A DNA stretch of 64,000 bases from Cumulibacter manganitolerans. Lineage in GTDB: Bacteria; Actinomycetota; Actinomycetes; Mycobacteriales; Antricoccaceae. This document shows positions 23,338 to 32,604 of the stretch, one piece after another; the first letter of the stretch is position 1, and each line of letters opens with the position of its first letter. The notes under the pieces are model-generated. The model saw only the letters and a program-made list of their open reading frames with translations. It did no database searches and was not told where the DNA came from. The stretch lies in NCBI RefSeq assembly GCF_009602465.1, contig NZ_WBKP01000001.1, forward strand, positions 84,060-148,059, in the 5' to 3' direction. A program made the position numbers and the translations under genes.

Positions 23338-26300
23338 GTGCCGAGATGGGGATCGCATACGCCGCTGGTCGGACGCGCCGACGAGCTCGCGCACGCGCTC
23401 GCCGCGCTCGATGCGGCCGATCGCGGCGAGCCGTCGGCCATCCTGCTCGCCGGTGAGGCCGGCGTCGGCAAGACCCGGCTGCTCACCGAGATCGCGACGA
23501 CGGCTGCCGACCGCGAGGCGCTCGTGCTGGTCGGCTACTGCGTCGATCTCGGGCTCGGGCTGCCGTACCTGCCGTTTCGCGACGTCCTGCAGACGCTCGC
23601 TTCCGACGAGCGGTACGCCGCGCAGGTCGCGGCCCTGCCGCCGCTGGCCCCGCTGGTCGGGCGGGATCCCGCCGCGGGGATCGACCCCCCGGCGCTGTTC
23701 GGGTCGTTGCTGGCGCTGCTCGACACCCTCGCCGCCGACCAGACCGTCGTCCTCGTCATCGAGGATCTGCACTGGGCCGACCAGGCCAGCCGCGACCTGT
23801 TGCGGTTCCTGCTCGGCCGGCTGCGTCGTCAACGGTTGCTCGTCATCGGCAGCTACCGGTCGGACGACGTGCACCGCACGCACCCGTTGCGGCGTGACCT
23901 CGCCGAGCTGGTTCGGCTGCCGGAGGTCGAGCGGCTCGAGATCGGCCGGTTGGACGACGCCGCGATCCGCACCCTCGTGACGGCGCTGTCCGACCGTCCT
24001 CCGGACGACGGGTTGATGCAGACGCTGCTGCAGCGTGCCGAAGGCAACGCGTTCTTCGCCGAGGAGCTGGTGGCCAGCTTCGCGGACGAGCAGCCAGCTG
24101 CCTCCCCGACCGGCACTTCGCGGACCGGCGCCGCCCCGGCCGATGGCCTGGGTCAGGCAGTGCCTCGCGCCGCGCCGGCCGACGCCCTCGGTCCGGGAGT
24201 GCCTCGCGCCGCGACGGTCCGAGCAGGCACGCCTCTTTCCGGCTCGTCGGGCTCCGGCACGCCACGCCGCGGCACGGCGCGAGCCGGTGCCCTCCCGGCG
24301 GCGTTGAGCGATCTGCTGCTGACCCGCCTCGAGCGGCTCAGCCCGGCGGCCCAGAAGATCGTGAAGTCGGCCGCGGTCGCGGGCCGTTCCGTCGACTACC
24401 GGTTGATTCGCGCGAGCCTGCCCGGCCTCGACGACACCGCCTTCGACGAAGGCCTGCAAGACGTGCTGAGCCATCACGTCATGTACTCCGACGACGGCGA
24501 GGTCTACAGCTTCCGGCATGCGCTGCTGCGGGAGGCGGCGTACCGCGACCTGTTGCCCGGCGAGCGGGTGAGGTTGCACGCGCAGTACGCCGCCCAGCTC
24601 GCCGGGCTCCGCCCCGGCCCCGCCAGCGCCGCCGACCGCAGCCATCACCTGTACGAGAGCAACAACCTGCTCGGCTCGATGCGGGCCTCGCTGGAGGCGG
24701 CCGAGTACGCCGCCCTGTCCGGCGCGCCGCCCGCGCAGCGCAACCACCTCGAGCACGTCCTCGAGCTGTGGCCGTCGGTCGAGGGCGCCGCCGAGGCGCT
24801 GGGCGTCGACGAGCTGGCCGTCACCTTCGACGCCGTCAGCGCCGCGCAACGCTCGGGAGACCTGCAGCGCGCGTACTCGTTCGCCACGTCGGCGCTCGAG
24901 CAGGCGACTGCGACCGCCGCCCGGGCCCGGATCGCCCGCGCCCACTACACGCTCGCGGAGGTCGGGCTCAGCCTCGACCGCGGCGGCGAGGCGCGGGCGC
25001 ACACCGAGGAGGCGCTGCGGCTCACCGACGGCGACCGCCGGTCGACGTCCCGGCTCTGGGCGCTCACCATGCACGCCCGCGCGGCGGCGTACGGCGACGA
25101 CGACGAGGCGGTCGAGGCGGCGTACGCCGAGGGCGTGCAGACGGCGCGCGAGCTCGGCCGTCCGGACATCGAGGCAGAGCTGACGGCGACGGCCCTCGTC
25201 GCCGGCCAGGTCACCCGCCAGACGCCAGAGGGACTGCGCGAGCTCGCCCGGGCCCTGGAGCTGGCCCGCGCGGCGCCGCGTCCGGCGACGGAGCAGCGCG
25301 TGCTGTTCAACCTCGCGATCGGCAGCTACGAAGGGGGCTTCATCGAACAGGCCTTGCGTTGGGCGCAGGAGCTGCGCGACCTGGCGGCGCGGAGCGGGAT
25401 CCAGGGCAGCCTCTACTCCACGGCGACCGCGGTCATCGAGGTGCTGTGCCTCTACGCCCTCGGACGGTGGGACGAGGCCCGCGCCGTCACCCTCGACGTG
25501 CTGCCCCGCTCCCGAGACAGCAGCCCCTACCTCACCGAGCAGGTCGCCGCCGCCGACGGATATGTCGGCGTCGGCCGGGGCGAGCCGCGCACCGTCGAAC
25601 GACTGACCGCCTTGATGTCGGCCCTCGACGGGCGGCACTTCACGACGATCCTGCACGCCGGCAGCTCCTTGATCGAGGACGCCGCGTGGCGGGGCGATCC
25701 CGACGACGCCCTGCGTTGGCTGCGCGCGACCCGCGGGCCGGTGGTCGGTGAGATCGCGTCCGAGGCGATGGCGCGGCTGGGCGGCGTCGCGCTCGGGGCG
25801 GTGGTCGACGCGGCGCTCGCCGACGCCGCCGGAACGCGGTGGCGGGTGGCCGCCGACGAGCTGATCGCGCAGGTGCGCGAGTGCCTCCCCGCCGACGCGC
25901 ACGGCAAGGCCGACGGTCCGGAGACGGTGGCGTGGATGGCGTTGGCCGAGGCACAGTACGCGCGGCTCGGCGGTGATGCGGCCGACCGGTGGCGGGCGGC
26001 GTACGACGCGTTCGGGTACGGCGAACGCTATCGGCAGGCGGTCTGCGGGTGGCGGCTCGCCGAGCAGCTCGCGGCCACCGACCGCCACGAGGCGGCCCGC
26101 TGGCTGCGCGCGTCGCTGGACGTCGCCGAGTCGGCCGGAGCGAGCCGGCTGCGCGAGCGGCTGCTCGACCTCGACCGCCGCGCCGCACTCGGCGTCCGCG
26201 CCTCGTCGAGCGGTCGCCGCTCCGGCCGTCGCTCGACGTCCAACAGTTCCGGCGGTCGCGCGGCGTCAAGCAGCTCCGGCGGTCGAGCGTCCGACGGTCG

Positions 26301-26568
26301 GGGCTCGTCCGGCGACGGCGCTCCCGGCAGCCGCGCTCTGGCCGGTGACAGCACCGAGAGCTCCACCGAGCGCCGCTCTCCGTTGACCGCGCGAGAGAGC
26401 GACGTGCTTCGGCTGGTGGCCAAGGGATCCACCAACCGGCAGATCGCCACCGACCTGTTCATCAGCCCGAAGACCGCCAGCGTGCACGTCAGCAACATCC
26501 TGGCGAAGCTCGGCGCCGCCAGCCGCACGGAGGCCGCCTCGATCGCCCGCGATCGAGGACTGCTGTAG
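23338..26568 (+). CDS. LuxR family regulator with AAA ATPase domain (LAL/MalT-like)
   Basis: A 1076-residue regulator of the large ATP-binding LuxR group. The AAA domain comes first, with Walker A GEAGVGKT at residues 39-46 and Walker B VVLVIEDLHWAD near 135-146. A long middle region rich in alpha-helical repeats (TPR-like) follows. A C-terminal LuxR helix-turn-helix covers about the last 65 residues (LTARESDVLRLVAKGSTNRQ...). Two low-complexity inserts stand out: an Ala/Pro/Gly/Thr stretch at about residues 255-320 and a Ser/Gly/Arg linker just before the DNA-binding domain. The start is GTG at 23338, preceded by AGGGA, and the protein begins directly with TPLVGRADEL. The effector and targets are unknown. 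Confidence 0.92.
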   Translation: MPRWGSHTPLVGRADELAHALAALDAADRGEPSAILLAGEAGVGKTRLLTEIATTAADREALVLVGYCVDLGLGLPYLPFRDVLQTLASDERYAAQVAALPPLAPLVGRDPAAGIDPPALFGSLLALLDTLAADQTVVLVIEDLHWADQASRDLLRFLLGRLRRQRLLVIGSYRSDDVHRTHPLRRDLAELVRLPEVERLEIGRLDDAAIRTLVTALSDRPPDDGLMQTLLQRAEGNAFFAEELVASFADEQPAASPTGTSRTGAAPADGLGQAVPRAAPADALGPGVPRAATVRAGTPLSGSSGSGTPRRGTARAGALPAALSDLLLTRLERLSPAAQKIVKSAAVAGRSVDYRLIRASLPGLDDTAFDEGLQDVLSHHVMYSDDGEVYSFRHALLREAAYRDLLPGERVRLHAQYAAQLAGLRPGPASAADRSHHLYESNNLLGSMRASLEAAEYAALSGAPPAQRNHLEHVLELWPSVEGAAEALGVDELAVTFDAVSAAQRSGDLQRAYSFATSALEQATATAARARIARAHYTLAEVGLSLDRGGEARAHTEEALRLTDGDRRSTSRLWALTMHARAAAYGDDDEAVEAAYAEGVQTARELGRPDIEAELTATALVAGQVTRQTPEGLRELARALELARAAPRPATEQRVLFNLAIGSYEGGFIEQALRWAQELRDLAARSGIQGSLYSTATAVIEVLCLYALGRWDEARAVTLDVLPRSRDSSPYLTEQVAAADGYVGVGRGEPRTVERLTALMSALDGRHFTTILHAGSSLIEDAAWRGDPDDALRWLRATRGPVVGEIASEAMARLGGVALGAVVDAALADAAGTRWRVAADELIAQVRECLPADAHGKADGPETVAWMALAEAQYARLGGDAADRWRAAYDAFGYGERYRQAVCGWRLAEQLAATDRHEAARWLRASLDVAESAGASRLRERLLDLDRRAALGVRASSSGRRSGRRSTSNSSGGRAASSSSGGRASDGRGSSGDGAPGSRALAGDSTESSTERRSPLTARESDVLRLVAKGSTNRQIATDLFISPKTASVHVSNILAKLGAASRTEAASIARDRGLL

Positions 26569-26658
26569 CCCTGCCCGGCGGGCGGGCGCCGACCGTGGCG
26601 CGTGAGGTGGACCGGCAACGCCGCGCAGGACGAAGCCGGCGAGCGACGGTGGAGGTCC

Positions 26659-27774
26659 TCAGTCGGTGGAGCGCTCCCGGCCGATCAGCCTCGACAGCAG
26701 CGGCGCCGTGATCAGCACGAGCAGCAGCCGGGCCATCTGTACGGCGAACACGTACGTCGCGTCGGCGTTGGAGTCGGTCGCGATGGCCAGTACCGCCGGC
26801 AGTCCACCCGGGGTCGTCGCGAGGTAGGCCGTCAGCGGGTCGATGCCGGTCGCCTGCTCGAGCACCCAGCCCAGCGCCCCGCTGCCGATGACCACCAGCA
26901 GGATCATCACCGCCGCGGCCGGCAGCAGCCGCGCGATGGCCCGCAGGCTCGCGCGGGTGAACCGCAGCCCGACCTGCAGGCCCAGGGCGACGAAGCAGAC
27001 CGCGACCACCGGCTCCGGTACCCGGACGGCGCCCAGCACGCCGCTGATGGCCAGTACCGCCGAGACGATCATCGGCCCGAGCAGGAAGAACGTCGAGATC
27101 GGGATCAGCCAGCCGATCAGCGCGCCGATCCCCACGCACAGCGCCGTGTACAGCAGGTCGCTCCACAGCCGGGTGTGCGGCGCGGACGTCGTGGGTCCGG
27201 CGTGGGCGTGGAAGAACCACAGCGCGATCGCCGGCAGGGTGACGAGGATGAGCAGCACGCGCAGGTACTGCACGACCGCGACCACGCGGTCGTCGCCGCC
27301 GAGCTCGCGGGTGATCGCCGTCAGCGTGGAGGCGCCGCCGGCGATCATCGACAGCACTCCGGTCAGCCGGCCGATGCGCCCGATGCGGGAGAGCAGGAAC
27401 CCGCAGCCGATGCTCAACGCCAAAGTCGCGGCCGTGACGGCCACGGCCGCCGCCCACCCGGTCGCCAGCCGCTGCAGCGCCGGGAGCGTGATGGTCGCCC
27501 CGATCGTCGTGCCGATCACCGCTTGCGACGCGCGGGTCGTCAGCCGCCCGATCTGGGGCGGGTTCTCGAGCCAGAGCGCGACGATGCAGCCGCCCACCAG
27601 ACCCGCGAAGAGGGTGGGCGACGGGACGCCGAGCACGGCGAGCAACCATCCGGCCACCGCGCCGGCGACGACCGCGACCGCCCACGGCAGCACCGTGCGC
27701 CGCGTGAGCCGCCGGTCCCCGGCGACGCGACGGGTCCGCCGGGTCGCGAGATAGCCACGGCGGTCGGAGGTCAC
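26659..27774 (-). CDS. AbrB family membrane transporter-like protein
   Basis: A 371-residue integral membrane protein of the AbrB/duplicated-AbrB membrane family (not the Bacillus DNA-binding AbrB). About ten helices are visible in two similar halves. Each half has a PPxxxxRL or VPEPVV turn and a TTIGATI or ATTPGGLPAVL re-entrant-like segment; GGLPA near the C-terminus is typical. Members have been linked to ammonia-monooxygenase-associated regulation or to glycolate and other small-molecule transport, but the role is not settled. It starts with GTG, 12 bases after the antiporter gene stop, so the two are probably co-transcribed. Confidence 0.85.
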   Translation of the reverse strand: MTSDRRGYLATRRTRRVAGDRRLTRRTVLPWAVAVVAGAVAGWLLAVLGVPSPTLFAGLVGGCIVALWLENPPQIGRLTTRASQAVIGTTIGATITLPALQRLATGWAAAVAVTAATLALSIGCGFLLSRIGRIGRLTGVLSMIAGGASTLTAITRELGGDDRVVAVVQYLRVLLILVTLPAIALWFFHAHAGPTTSAPHTRLWSDLLYTALCVGIGALIGWLIPISTFFLLGPMIVSAVLAISGVLGAVRVPEPVVAVCFVALGLQVGLRFTRASLRAIARLLPAAAVMILLVVIGSGALGWVLEQATGIDPLTAYLATTPGGLPAVLAIATDSNADATYVFAVQMARLLLVLITAPLLSRLIGRERSTD

Positions 27775-27786
27775 CCGGCCAGCATG

Positions 27787-28920
27787 TCAGGTCGGGGCCT
27801 GCCGGCGGGCGAGTGCACCGGCGGCGAGGATCGCGACGGTGACGGTGAGCAGCGCCGAGACGACGACGGCACCCGCCTCACCAGGCAGGAAGTAGTGCAG
27901 GGATTGCCCGATCTGCAGGGCGGCGATCGGCAGCCCGAGCTGCGCGGCGGCCAGCGCCGACACCGCCACCGGCTGACCGGCCGCGCGGGTGGCCGCGTGT
28001 GCCGCGAGCGCGCCCAGGGCGAGCGCGACCCCGAGCGCGATCATCTCGGGGTGCGCGCCGAGCAGCCGGAGGTCCAGTGACGCGCCCAGCCAGACGAAGA
28101 AGATCGGGCCGAGGAACCCCTCGGTCAACGCGAACAGCTGCTTGGCCAGCCGTCGCGGGTTGCCGATGGCCGCGATGCCGAGGCCGAGAACGAAGCCGGC
28201 GAGCATGATCGAGACGTGCACGGTGACCGCGAGCGCGCAGAGCGCGAACAAGACCATCGTGGAGATCCGCAGCTCGACGGCGAGCCGGGCGTCCTCGGAG
28301 AAGTCGTGCACGCGGCGGCGTACGCCGACTCGGTCCAGGCGCCACAGGACCGCCGCGACGACCGCACCGGAGGCGACGACGGCGAGCGCGCCGAGCGCGG
28401 CACGCGCCACGTGCTCGCGATCGATCGCCATCGGGAGCGCGATGATGCACAGCGCGTCCGCGAGCGCCAGCTGCGGGATCAGCTGCGTCATGTCCCGGCC
28501 GGTGAGCCCGAGCGCCGCCGTCACCGGCAGCGCCAGCGCGGCGGACGACGACGCCATCAGGACGGCGTACAACGGCCAGTGCGGGTTGTGGAATACCGCC
28601 GCGATGCCCACGGCCAGGCCGACGGCGATCACCGCGACCAGCGCGACGCGCAGCACCGCGCGCGGCAGCGCCCCCACCACGGCCCCCTTGCGCAGCGGTA
28701 CGTGGCTCCCGGCGACGAACATGACCAGCGCGAACCCCATCTCGGCCAGGAAGCTCAGCATCGGCTCGCTCGGGTCGACGACGCCGAAGCCGGTGCGGCC
28801 GAGCAGGACGCCCGCGGTGAGCTCGCCGAAGACGACCGGGATCCGCCACGAGCGTTTCGCCGCCAGCAACGGACCGAGCAGGCCCGCGGCGATCACGATC
28901 GCGAGGATGCGCAGCTCCAT
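27787..28920 (-). CDS. Cation:proton antiporter (CPA2/KefB-type)
   Basis: A 377-residue membrane protein of the sodium/proton exchanger family. It has about twelve helices, an N-terminal FGELTAGVLLGRTGFG typical of CPA2, VLMASSSAALALPVTAALGL in the position of the Asp-containing core helix, and FLGPIFFVWLGASLDL near the C-terminus. No TrkA-N domain is attached. The usual paired aspartates of the sodium/proton core helix are not obvious (LALADALCII has one), so I cannot confirm the ion. It is the first gene of a two-gene minus-strand unit with the AbrB-like gene. Confidence 0.87.
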   Translation of the reverse strand: MELRILAIVIAAGLLGPLLAAKRSWRIPVVFGELTAGVLLGRTGFGVVDPSEPMLSFLAEMGFALVMFVAGSHVPLRKGAVVGALPRAVLRVALVAVIAVGLAVGIAAVFHNPHWPLYAVLMASSSAALALPVTAALGLTGRDMTQLIPQLALADALCIIALPMAIDREHVARAALGALAVVASGAVVAAVLWRLDRVGVRRRVHDFSEDARLAVELRISTMVLFALCALAVTVHVSIMLAGFVLGLGIAAIGNPRRLAKQLFALTEGFLGPIFFVWLGASLDLRLLGAHPEMIALGVALALGALAAHAATRAAGQPVAVSALAAAQLGLPIAALQIGQSLHYFLPGEAGAVVVSALLTVTVAILAAGALARRQAPT

Positions 28921-28968
28921 GAACGCTGAGGCTACGACGCCCCACGCCGGGGGTCGACGCCGGTGAGG

Positions 28969-29027
28969 TTCTGCGGGGCTGCGGGTGACGGTAACGGCGG
29001 ATTATCGTCACTGGCTGCCCCGCAGAA
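28969..29027. repeat. Palindromic repeat family C, copy 2
   Basis: An imperfect inverted repeat: left arm 28969-28994, right arm 29002-29027, 7-base loop. The outer TTCTGCGGGGC pairs perfectly and the inner GTGACG nearly so. It shares arm sequence with the perfect hairpin at 4855-4911. Here it follows the crotonase gene on the minus strand and is a probable terminator. Confidence 0.65.
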
Positions 29028-29081
29028 GGATGACCGCTTACGCGCTGACCGGCCGCGGCCGGCGACGCTGGAGCGCTCCGG

Positions 29082-29840
29082 CTACTGCTGCCAGGCCGGC
29101 TTGCGCTTCTCACGGAACGCGAGCATGCCCTCGCGCGCCTCTTCGGAGCCGAACAGGCTCTCGGAGAGCTCCACCATCGCCGCACCGTGCTCGTCCAGGT
29201 GCGCGACGAGCTCGCGGCCCAGCAGCTCCTTGGTCTTGGCCAGCCCCTGCGGGGAGGCCTGCAGCAGTCCGTCGAGGGTCTCGCGCAGGACGGCGTCCAG
29301 CTGGTCGGCGGGTACCGCCCTGCTCACCAGCCCGGACCGCTCGGCGTCCGCGCCGCTGAACGTCTCGCCGGTGAGGTACCAGCGGCTGGCGAGGCGCTTG
29401 TCCATGACCGGCAGCGTGGTGAGGGAGATGATGGCCGGCGTCAGGCCGAGCCGGGCCTCGGTGAACGCGAACGTCTGGTCGTCGGCGACGATCGCGATGT
29501 CAGCCGCGCCGACGATGCCGAGGCCGCCGGCGCGCACCGGACCGCGGGCCAGCACGATCACCGGCTTCGGGGTCGAGGCGATGGTGCGCAGCATCTCGAT
29601 CATCTGGCTGCCGCTGTTCATGCCGCCGGTGGACGCCGCCTTCAGGTCGGCGCCGGCGCAGAACACCTTGCCCGCGTGCGTCAGCACGATGGCGCGGACG
29701 GCGGGGTCCTCCGCGCAGCTGCGCAGGTGCGCGATGAGCTCGGACATGAGCTGCACCGAGAGGGCGTTGCGGTTCTCCTGGGAGTCCAGGGTGATGGTCC
29801 CGATGCCATCGGCGACGTCCAGGTGCACCAGTTCGGTCAT
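29082..29840 (-). CDS. Enoyl-CoA hydratase/isomerase family protein
   Basis: A 252-residue crotonase. It has VFCAGADLKAAS as the first oxyanion region, VLARGPVRAGGLGIVGAADIAIVAD as the second, and FTEARLGLTPAIISL. The C-terminal KTKELLGREL resembles the usual helix. The ATG at 29840 follows AAGGAGA seven bases upstream; longer in-frame extension lacks a ribosome-binding site. The start region is divergent from a TIGR03084 gene across 106 bases. The exact acyl-CoA substrate cannot be told. Confidence 0.92.
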   Translation of the reverse strand: MTELVHLDVADGIGTITLDSQENRNALSVQLMSELIAHLRSCAEDPAVRAIVLTHAGKVFCAGADLKAASTGGMNSGSQMIEMLRTIASTPKPVIVLARGPVRAGGLGIVGAADIAIVADDQTFAFTEARLGLTPAIISLTTLPVMDKRLASRWYLTGETFSGADAERSGLVSRAVPADQLDAVLRETLDGLLQASPQGLAKTKELLGRELVAHLDEHGAAMVELSESLFGSEEAREGMLAFREKRKPAWQQ

Positions 29841-29946
29841 GTCGGCTCTCCTTCGGGGCGGTGCTCGGTACGGTATCGGCTCACTAGCCGCGAGCCGCTC
29901 GCCAGGATAAGTTGATGCCTGTGTCACGTCTAGGGAAGGACTCGGG

Positions 29947-30738
29947 ATGGCCGACATCGAGGCATTGATCGCGGACCTCCGCGCCGAGCAGGAGGGCGTG
30001 GACGCCGTCCTCGCCCAGATCACCGACGACCAGTGGGCGACCGACACGCCCGCCGAGGGCTGGGCGGTGCGCGACCAGGTGGCCCACCTGGCGTACTTCG
30101 ACGGCGCGGTCACGCAGGCGATCACCGACCCGGAGGCATTCCGCGCCACGCTGCCGGGACGCGCCGAGGACCCGGACTTCGTGAACACCGTCGCGAAGGC
30201 GCTCGTGGCGCTGCCGCCGGCCGAGCTCTGGGCGCGCTGGAAGTCCGGCCGCGAGCCGATGTACGCCGCGATGCGGGACGCCGACCCCAAGGCCCGCTAC
30301 CCCTGGTACGGGCCGCCGATGTCGGTCGCCTCCGCCTGCACGGCACGCATCATGGAGACCTGGGCGCACGGCCAGGACATCGCCGACGGCCTCGGCATCA
30401 CCCGCGAGCCCACCGACCGCGTCGCGCACGTCGTCTTCATCGGCTACAAGGCCCGGCCGTTCGCCTACGCCAACCGCGGGCTGGACCTGCCCGACGGCGA
30501 CGTCCGCCTCGAGGTCACGCTGCCCTCCGGCGACCCGTTCGTCATCGGCCGGTCCGACACCGACGTCATCCGGGGGACGGCGTACGACATGGCGCTGCTG
30601 GTCACGCAGCGGCGGCACCGCGCCGACACCTCGCTCGTGGCCGAAGGGCCACTGGCCGAGGAGTTCCTGGACGTGGCGCAGGCCTTCGCCGGACCACCCG
30701 GGGGCGGCCGCGAGCCCGGTCAGTTCCCGCGCGCCTGA
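29947..30738 (+). CDS. TIGR03084 family protein (DinB/mycothiol maleylpyruvate isomerase-like N-domain)
   Basis: A 263-residue soluble actinobacterial protein. The N-terminal four-helix DinB-like domain carries the WAVRDQVAHLAYFDG motif (histidine near residue 48) and TARIMETWAHGQDIADGLG (histidine near 142), the expected metal ligands. This fold is used by mycothiol-dependent enzymes such as maleylpyruvate isomerase. The C-terminal half has VVFIGYKARPFAYANRGLDLP and VRLEVTLPSGD, typical of the TIGR03084 group, whose reaction is not known. The ATG has AAGGA upstream. Confidence 0.88.
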   Translation: MADIEALIADLRAEQEGVDAVLAQITDDQWATDTPAEGWAVRDQVAHLAYFDGAVTQAITDPEAFRATLPGRAEDPDFVNTVAKALVALPPAELWARWKSGREPMYAAMRDADPKARYPWYGPPMSVASACTARIMETWAHGQDIADGLGITREPTDRVAHVVFIGYKARPFAYANRGLDLPDGDVRLEVTLPSGDPFVIGRSDTDVIRGTAYDMALLVTQRRHRADTSLVAEGPLAEEFLDVAQAFAGPPGGGREPGQFPRA

Positions 30739-30831
30739 GGGACGCCCGCGCGCAGACCCCAAGGTCACGATTCGGACGCGCCGCATCCATAGCGTGGACG
30801 CCGCCTCGCGGCGCGGTGCAAGGTTCGAGGA

Positions 30832-32391
30832 ATGACCGAACAGACCCCCGGCACCCGCGAGGCGTCGTCGAGTATCACCCGCACCAAGGACGTCGACACC
30901 GTCATCCACCAGAACGACGACACCGCCGAGGGTGAGCACGGCGGACTGCGCAAGCACCTGACCGCGCGCGACCTGATCGGATTCGGTGTCGGCATCGTCA
31001 TCGGCACCGGCATCTTCACCCTCACGGGAACCAGCGCGCGCAACTTCGCCGGCCCCGGGGTCGTCATCAGCTTCCTGCTCGCCGGCGTGGTGAGCCTGCT
31101 CGCGGCGCTCTGCTACGCCGAGCTCGCCGCCGCCGTGCCGACCGCCGGGTCGTCGTACACCTACGCGTACACGACGATCGGGGAGATCTTCGCGTGGGTC
31201 ATCGCCTGGGATCTCATCCTGGAGTTCGCGCTCGGCGCCGCGGTGGTCTCGCGCGGCTGGTCGGGGTACCTGCAGGAGGCGTTCGGCCTGCCCACGTCGC
31301 TCTTCGGCGAGGGCTCCGTGGTCAACCTCGGTGCGGTGGCGATCGCGCTGGTCCTCGGCATCGTGGCGGCCGTGGGCATTCGCGAGTCGAAGCTGGTGAC
31401 CAACCTGCTGGTGGTGATCAAGGTGGCGGTGTGCATCTTCGTGATCGCGGTCGGCGCGTTCTTCATCAAGGCGGCCAACTACTCGCCGTTCGTCCCGCCA
31501 TCGCGGCCGATGAGCTCCGAGCTCGCGGCCACCGGCCTCAAGCAGCCGCTGTGGCAGTTCCTCACCGGGGCCGATCCCACGGCGTTCGGGCTGACCGGCA
31601 TCTTCGTCGCCGCCGGCATCGTGTTCTTCGCGTACAGCGGCTTCGAGGCGGTCGCCAACCTCGGCGAGGAGACGAAGGAGCCGGCCAAGGACATGCCGAA
31701 GGGACTCATCGGGACCCTCGTCCTGTGCACCGTGCTGTACGTCGGCGTCTGCCTGGTGCTGACCGGCATGGTGAAGTACACCGGCCTGTCCGAGGGGGCG
31801 CCGATCTCCGACGCCTTCAAGCAGGTGGGGCTGGGCTGGGCCGGCATCCTCATCGGCATCGCCGCGGTCGCCGGGCTGTCGTCGGTGATCCTGGTCGACA
31901 TCGTCGCGATGGGCCGCATCGGCTTCGCGCTGTGCCGCGACGGGCTGCTCCCGGCGTCCGTCGGCAAGGTCTCGCCGCGCTTTCGGACCCCGATGCGGAT
32001 CACCTTGGGCACCACGGCCGTCGTCTGCCTGCTGGGCGCGTTCATTCCGCTGACGGCGCTGGCCGAGATGGTCAGCATCGGCACGCTCTTCGCGTTCCTC
32101 GTCGTCTCCATCGCGGTCGCGGTGCTGCGGCGGACCAAGCCGAAGATGCACCGCCCGTTCCGTACGCCGTTCGTCCCGGTGCTGCCGATCATCTCCGGCC
32201 TCGCCTGCCTGGTGCTGATGGCGAGTCTCGCCGTCGAGACCTGGCTGCGCTTCCTCGTGTGGCTGGCGCTCGGGCTGATCATCTACTTCGGATACGGCCG
32301 CAAGCACTCCCGGCTCGCCCCGGGCAACCTGGTCGCGACCGGGTACGGCCGGCGCGTGGACCGGCCGGATCCCGACCCGGAACCGGTCTAG
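30832..32391 (+). CDS. APC superfamily amino acid permease
   Basis: A 519-residue inner-membrane permease with twelve predicted helices. The APC signature in helix one is GFGVGIVIGTGIFTLTG, followed by GPGVVISFLLAGVVSLLAALCYAELAAAVPTAGSSYTYAY. FFAYSGFEAVANLGEETKEPAKDMP is the typical helix-six region. It resembles the cationic amino acid transporter (CAT/YfnA) group. The ATG has GAGG upstream. It ends next to a hexanucleotide tandem repeat and is convergent with the AtuA gene. The substrate is unknown. Confidence 0.93.
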   Translation: MTEQTPGTREASSSITRTKDVDTVIHQNDDTAEGEHGGLRKHLTARDLIGFGVGIVIGTGIFTLTGTSARNFAGPGVVISFLLAGVVSLLAALCYAELAAAVPTAGSSYTYAYTTIGEIFAWVIAWDLILEFALGAAVVSRGWSGYLQEAFGLPTSLFGEGSVVNLGAVAIALVLGIVAAVGIRESKLVTNLLVVIKVAVCIFVIAVGAFFIKAANYSPFVPPSRPMSSELAATGLKQPLWQFLTGADPTAFGLTGIFVAAGIVFFAYSGFEAVANLGEETKEPAKDMPKGLIGTLVLCTVLYVGVCLVLTGMVKYTGLSEGAPISDAFKQVGLGWAGILIGIAAVAGLSSVILVDIVAMGRIGFALCRDGLLPASVGKVSPRFRTPMRITLGTTAVVCLLGAFIPLTALAEMVSIGTLFAFLVVSIAVAVLRRTKPKMHRPFRTPFVPVLPIISGLACLVLMASLAVETWLRFLVWLALGLIIYFGYGRKHSRLAPGNLVATGYGRRVDRPDPDPEPV

Positions 32392-32398
32392 ACCGCCG

Positions 32399-32500
32399 CA
32401 CCGGCACCGGCACCGGCACCGGCACCGGAACCGAGAGCGATAGCGGCACGGGCACCGGAACCGAGAGCGGCAGCGGCAGAACCGGCACCGGCAGCGGCCG
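32399..32500. repeat. Hexanucleotide-type tandem repeat (ACCGGC)
   Basis: Right after the permease stop, the sequence is a run of ACCGGC units (five near-perfect copies), then degenerate units alternating with GAACCGAGAGCG. It is a simple-sequence expansion with no coding role visible. Confidence 0.7.
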
Positions 32501-32514
32501 GGCGCCGGCGGCCC

Positions 32515-32586
32515 ACGAAAACGTCGCCCAGGAGGCGCCTTGACCACCCCGGGTGGACAGCGGACCTGCAGGGCGACGTCCTCCGG
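32515..32586. repeat. Palindromic repeat family A, copy 4
   Basis: Begins CACGAAAACGTCGCCC and ends GGGCGACGTCCTCCGG, with GGTGGACAGCGG in the centre as in copy 1. It lies between the convergent permease and AtuA genes. Confidence 0.7.
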
Positions 32587-32604
32587 ACGACCGAGCGCCT
32601 CGTG

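Noticed and set aside
29884-32547. Very long open frame on the minus strand, opposite the TIGR03084 and permease genes
   Set aside because: It is antisense to two genes with clear domains, is made of Arg/Gly/Asp/His-rich low-complexity text and has no motif. Such frames are normal in DNA with G or C at third positions. The same applies to long antisense frames opposite the LuxR regulator, treYZ and the CLC gene.
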